Shown piece after piece: positions 62,396 through 64,000 of a stretch of DNA of 64,000 nucleotides (within the stretch, counting starts at the first letter, position 1; the number at the start of each line of letters is the position of its first letter). A program made the position numbers and the translations under genes. The notes under the pieces are model-generated. The model was not told the DNA's origin and did no database searches. It saw only the letters and a program-made list of their open reading frames with translations. Source of the stretch: Anaeromicropila populeti (GTDB taxonomy: Bacteria > Bacillota > Clostridia > Lachnospirales > Lachnospiraceae); the NCBI RefSeq assembly GCF_900112775.1, contig NZ_FOYZ01000005.1, positions 248,001-312,000 of the forward strand, in the 5' to 3' direction.

Positions 62396-64000
62396 TGCCA
62401 GAGTATACAGCTAATTATAAATTGCAAAAGCAGCAGGAAAATGAGTTTGTAAATATAAATGGATTAAATGAAAATTTTGATATAATTGATGCCACTTTGA
62501 GCAAAATTTCAAAGCTTGAAAAGGCAGGTGGAACGGCAACAGCTATTACCCTAGAAAATATTACGGAAGAAAGCGGATTTTTAAAGACGTTTCTGGTATC
62601 AAACAATAATAATGGTGCTGAAACGACTATAAATGGGAAGCCAATATATAAGCCAGGGACAACTAGCTCACCTATTTTAACGGAGGGGAAAGCTGCAACT
62701 ATATGGTTTGATGAGAACGGTGATTGTTTTTTTATCAAGGCTAGTGCGGAAGGAAATGCAGTTGCTGCAAACGTACTAGCAGAAAGGACATTCAGCAACA
62801 GTGATGACACGGGGATTGTGGGATCAATGGAAAATCAAGGAGCTGTTATCATAAAACCAGAGGCATGTAATATAGCAATCCCAAAGGGATTTCATAATGG
62901 GGAAGGGTATGTATTAGGTGATACTGAACTAACAAGCAATAATATTAGAAAAGGCGTCAATTTATTTGGAGTAGAGGGAAGTCTCGATCCTATGTCGTCT
63001 ATATTAGGTGTTACCAAAGCTTATTATGCGTATGCAGGTGATACAATTTCTACAGGTGATTTTGTGAAATTTGTTACTGGAGTTGCTGGAGTTGGTGCTG
63101 GAGAAGCAGAGGAGAGACAGATACTCCCTGAATTTGAAAGTGGATGTTTTCCAGTGCTTGCAGCCACCGCGTTATCAAGTACGGAAGTTTTACTATGCTA
63201 CATGGAAAGCGTGTTAACTGGTCATCTGAAACTTGTTGTATTGACAATAGATGGTGTGGAATTTTCGATTGGTACAAGCTACACAACTGCAATATGGGGG
63301 AGTATAAGTTGCGTATACTTAGTTAAATTATCAAATACTAGCGTGGCTTTAGTATATCTCATCACAAATAAAATTTATAGTGCTGTAATGAACCTAAGCG
63401 GAACAAACGTTGTGTCTGAAGGTTCAAGACAGAGAATTTATCCAAATGATGAATTCGCGGTGTATTCATTATCTATAGCTCCTATTGATAGTGAAAGATT
63501 TGTATTGTATGGAATGCGAACAATATCTGAAATACAGAGTATATATTTTACGGTTTGTACAGTTGGTGGTAGTAATACAGAAGGCTTTACTACACAAATT
63601 TGCTCTAATAGTACTTATTATTATCACTCTATATCTTTTACTCCAGACGGACTTACTGGTGTATGTTTGTACAGTAATGATCTTGGCGGTACATATGTTG
63701 AGCGTTATGTAATAACAGGTACTACGGTAACAAAAACCCACTCTATAAATTTAAATAAAAGTGCAGCATCTATTAACAGTTGTGCACTATTTACGCTTAA
63801 TTCCTATCAGGCAATTTTAATTACCAATGAGAATGTGGGAGATGGATATAAGAACTATTACAGGGGAATTTATTTTGAACCAGATAATGTAAAATCTGTT
63901 TTGGTGTCACCAGCTTTATTAATGGAAGAAGAAAACTATGGAAGTATTTATGGGTGTGTTGTTGAGGAAAACAAGATGTTGATACAATATACCAAAAGTG
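62395..64000 (+). CDS. Tail fibre / receptor-binding protein, incomplete at window end
   Basis: The frame starts at ATG 62395, overlapping the previous stop, and stays open to the end of the window (at least 535 residues). The N-terminus (MPEYTANYKLQKQQENEFVN, then NGLNENFDIIDATLSKISKL) is the baseplate-attachment part typical of PBSX/diffocin fibres. A helical stretch and long beta-rich repeats follow, probably the trimeric shaft. The host-recognition tip, and any fibre chaperone, holin and lysin, lie beyond the window. Confidence 0.8.
   Translation, partial: MPEYTANYKLQKQQENEFVNINGLNENFDIIDATLSKISKLEKAGGTATAITLENITEESGFLKTFLVSNNNNGAETTINGKPIYKPGTTSSPILTEGKAATIWFDENGDCFFIKASAEGNAVAANVLAERTFSNSDDTGIVGSMENQGAVIIKPEACNIAIPKGFHNGEGYVLGDTELTSNNIRKGVNLFGVEGSLDPMSSILGVTKAYYAYAGDTISTGDFVKFVTGVAGVGAGEAEERQILPEFESGCFPVLAATALSSTEVLLCYMESVLTGHLKLVVLTIDGVEFSIGTSYTTAIWGSISCVYLVKLSNTSVALVYLITNKIYSAVMNLSGTNVVSEGSRQRIYPNDEFAVYSLSIAPIDSERFVLYGMRTISEIQSIYFTVCTVGGSNTEGFTTQICSNSTYYYHSISFTPDGLTGVCLYSNDLGGTYVERYVITGTTVTKTHSINLNKSAASINSCALFTLNSYQAILITNENVGDGYKNYYRGIYFEPDNVKSVLVSPALLMEEENYGSIYGCVVEENKMLIQYTKS

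Noticed and set aside
51299-64000. Intact prophage integrated at tRNA-Thr
   Set aside because: No integrase, terminase, portal or capsid gene and no visible duplicate of the tRNA 3' end; a tailocin fits better.
1-64000. CRISPR array or cas genes
   Set aside because: No set of regularly spaced direct repeats and no Cas-like protein was seen.

Overview
The window looks like chromosomal DNA from a low-GC Firmicute, most likely a gut Lachnospiraceae/Clostridia relative. The evidence is AT-rich coding sequence, strong AGGAGG ribosome binding sites with frequent TTG/GTG starts, an agr-like peptide locus, a large serine recombinase, a hemicellulose locus with LplB/YtcP-type sugar permeases, and PBSX/XkdK-type contractile tail genes. 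Family names come from recognising motifs by eye; no database search was run.

Region 1 (1-9 kb) is the left part of a defence island. After a winged-helix protein and a badly decayed gene come a metallophosphoesterase fused to a STAND-like NTPase (1857-5102) and a complete three-gene ABC-3C system: REase-like effector, middle component and DUF3732 ATPase (5402-8958). Behind it on the minus strand lies a short, self-contained transcription unit (about 9064-9320) with its own promoter and intrinsic terminator. It carries the two halves of a tRNA in permuted order (3' half, linker, 5' half). This is the most unusual object in the window.

Region 2 (9.4-16.7 kb) is a scar zone. It holds an IS66 element with a nonsense codon and a lost right end, followed by broken YodL-domain, SpoVG and serine-recombinase fragments, a ParB-fold-like protein, a HEPN-type protein, a frameshifted DUF3841 gene and a lone YolD-like gene.

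Region 3 (16.8-29.1 kb) starts with a 1897-residue Avs-like protein (DUF4297/Cap4-like nuclease, STAND NTPase and a long helical sensor). It continues with an agr-type operon agrC-agrA-agrD on the minus strand, with a 47-residue AgrD but no agrB. Then come an XRE switch with divergent consensus promoters, a SHOCT-like small protein with a large serine recombinase, and a GNAT acetyltransferase.

Region 4 (29.2-49.8 kb) is carbohydrate metabolism. A small secreted protein and a tandem CBM21-like protein precede a glucuronoxylo-oligosaccharide locus: GH8, sfsA, GH2, a two-permease ABC importer with lipoprotein receptor, uxuA, a GntR/FCD regulator, uxuB, GH3, GH67 and an SGNH acetylesterase. None of the glycosidases has a signal peptide, so the model is import of decorated xylo-oligosaccharides, intracellular deacetylation and cleavage, and channelling of glucuronate through fructuronate and mannonate.

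Region 5 (49.9-51.4 kb) has an HNH/EndoVII-like toxin with its presumed immunity protein and tRNA-Thr(CGU). Region 6 (51.5-64 kb) is a contractile phage tail-like bacteriocin (tailocin). It has an ImmA/IrrE-XRE switch with repeated 13-bp operators, a late regulator, then tail terminator, sheath, tube, a chaperone pair with a canonical -1 frameshift site, tape measure, LysM protein, baseplate genes and a tail fibre running off the window. No integrase, terminase, portal or capsid gene is present between the switch and the tail genes.
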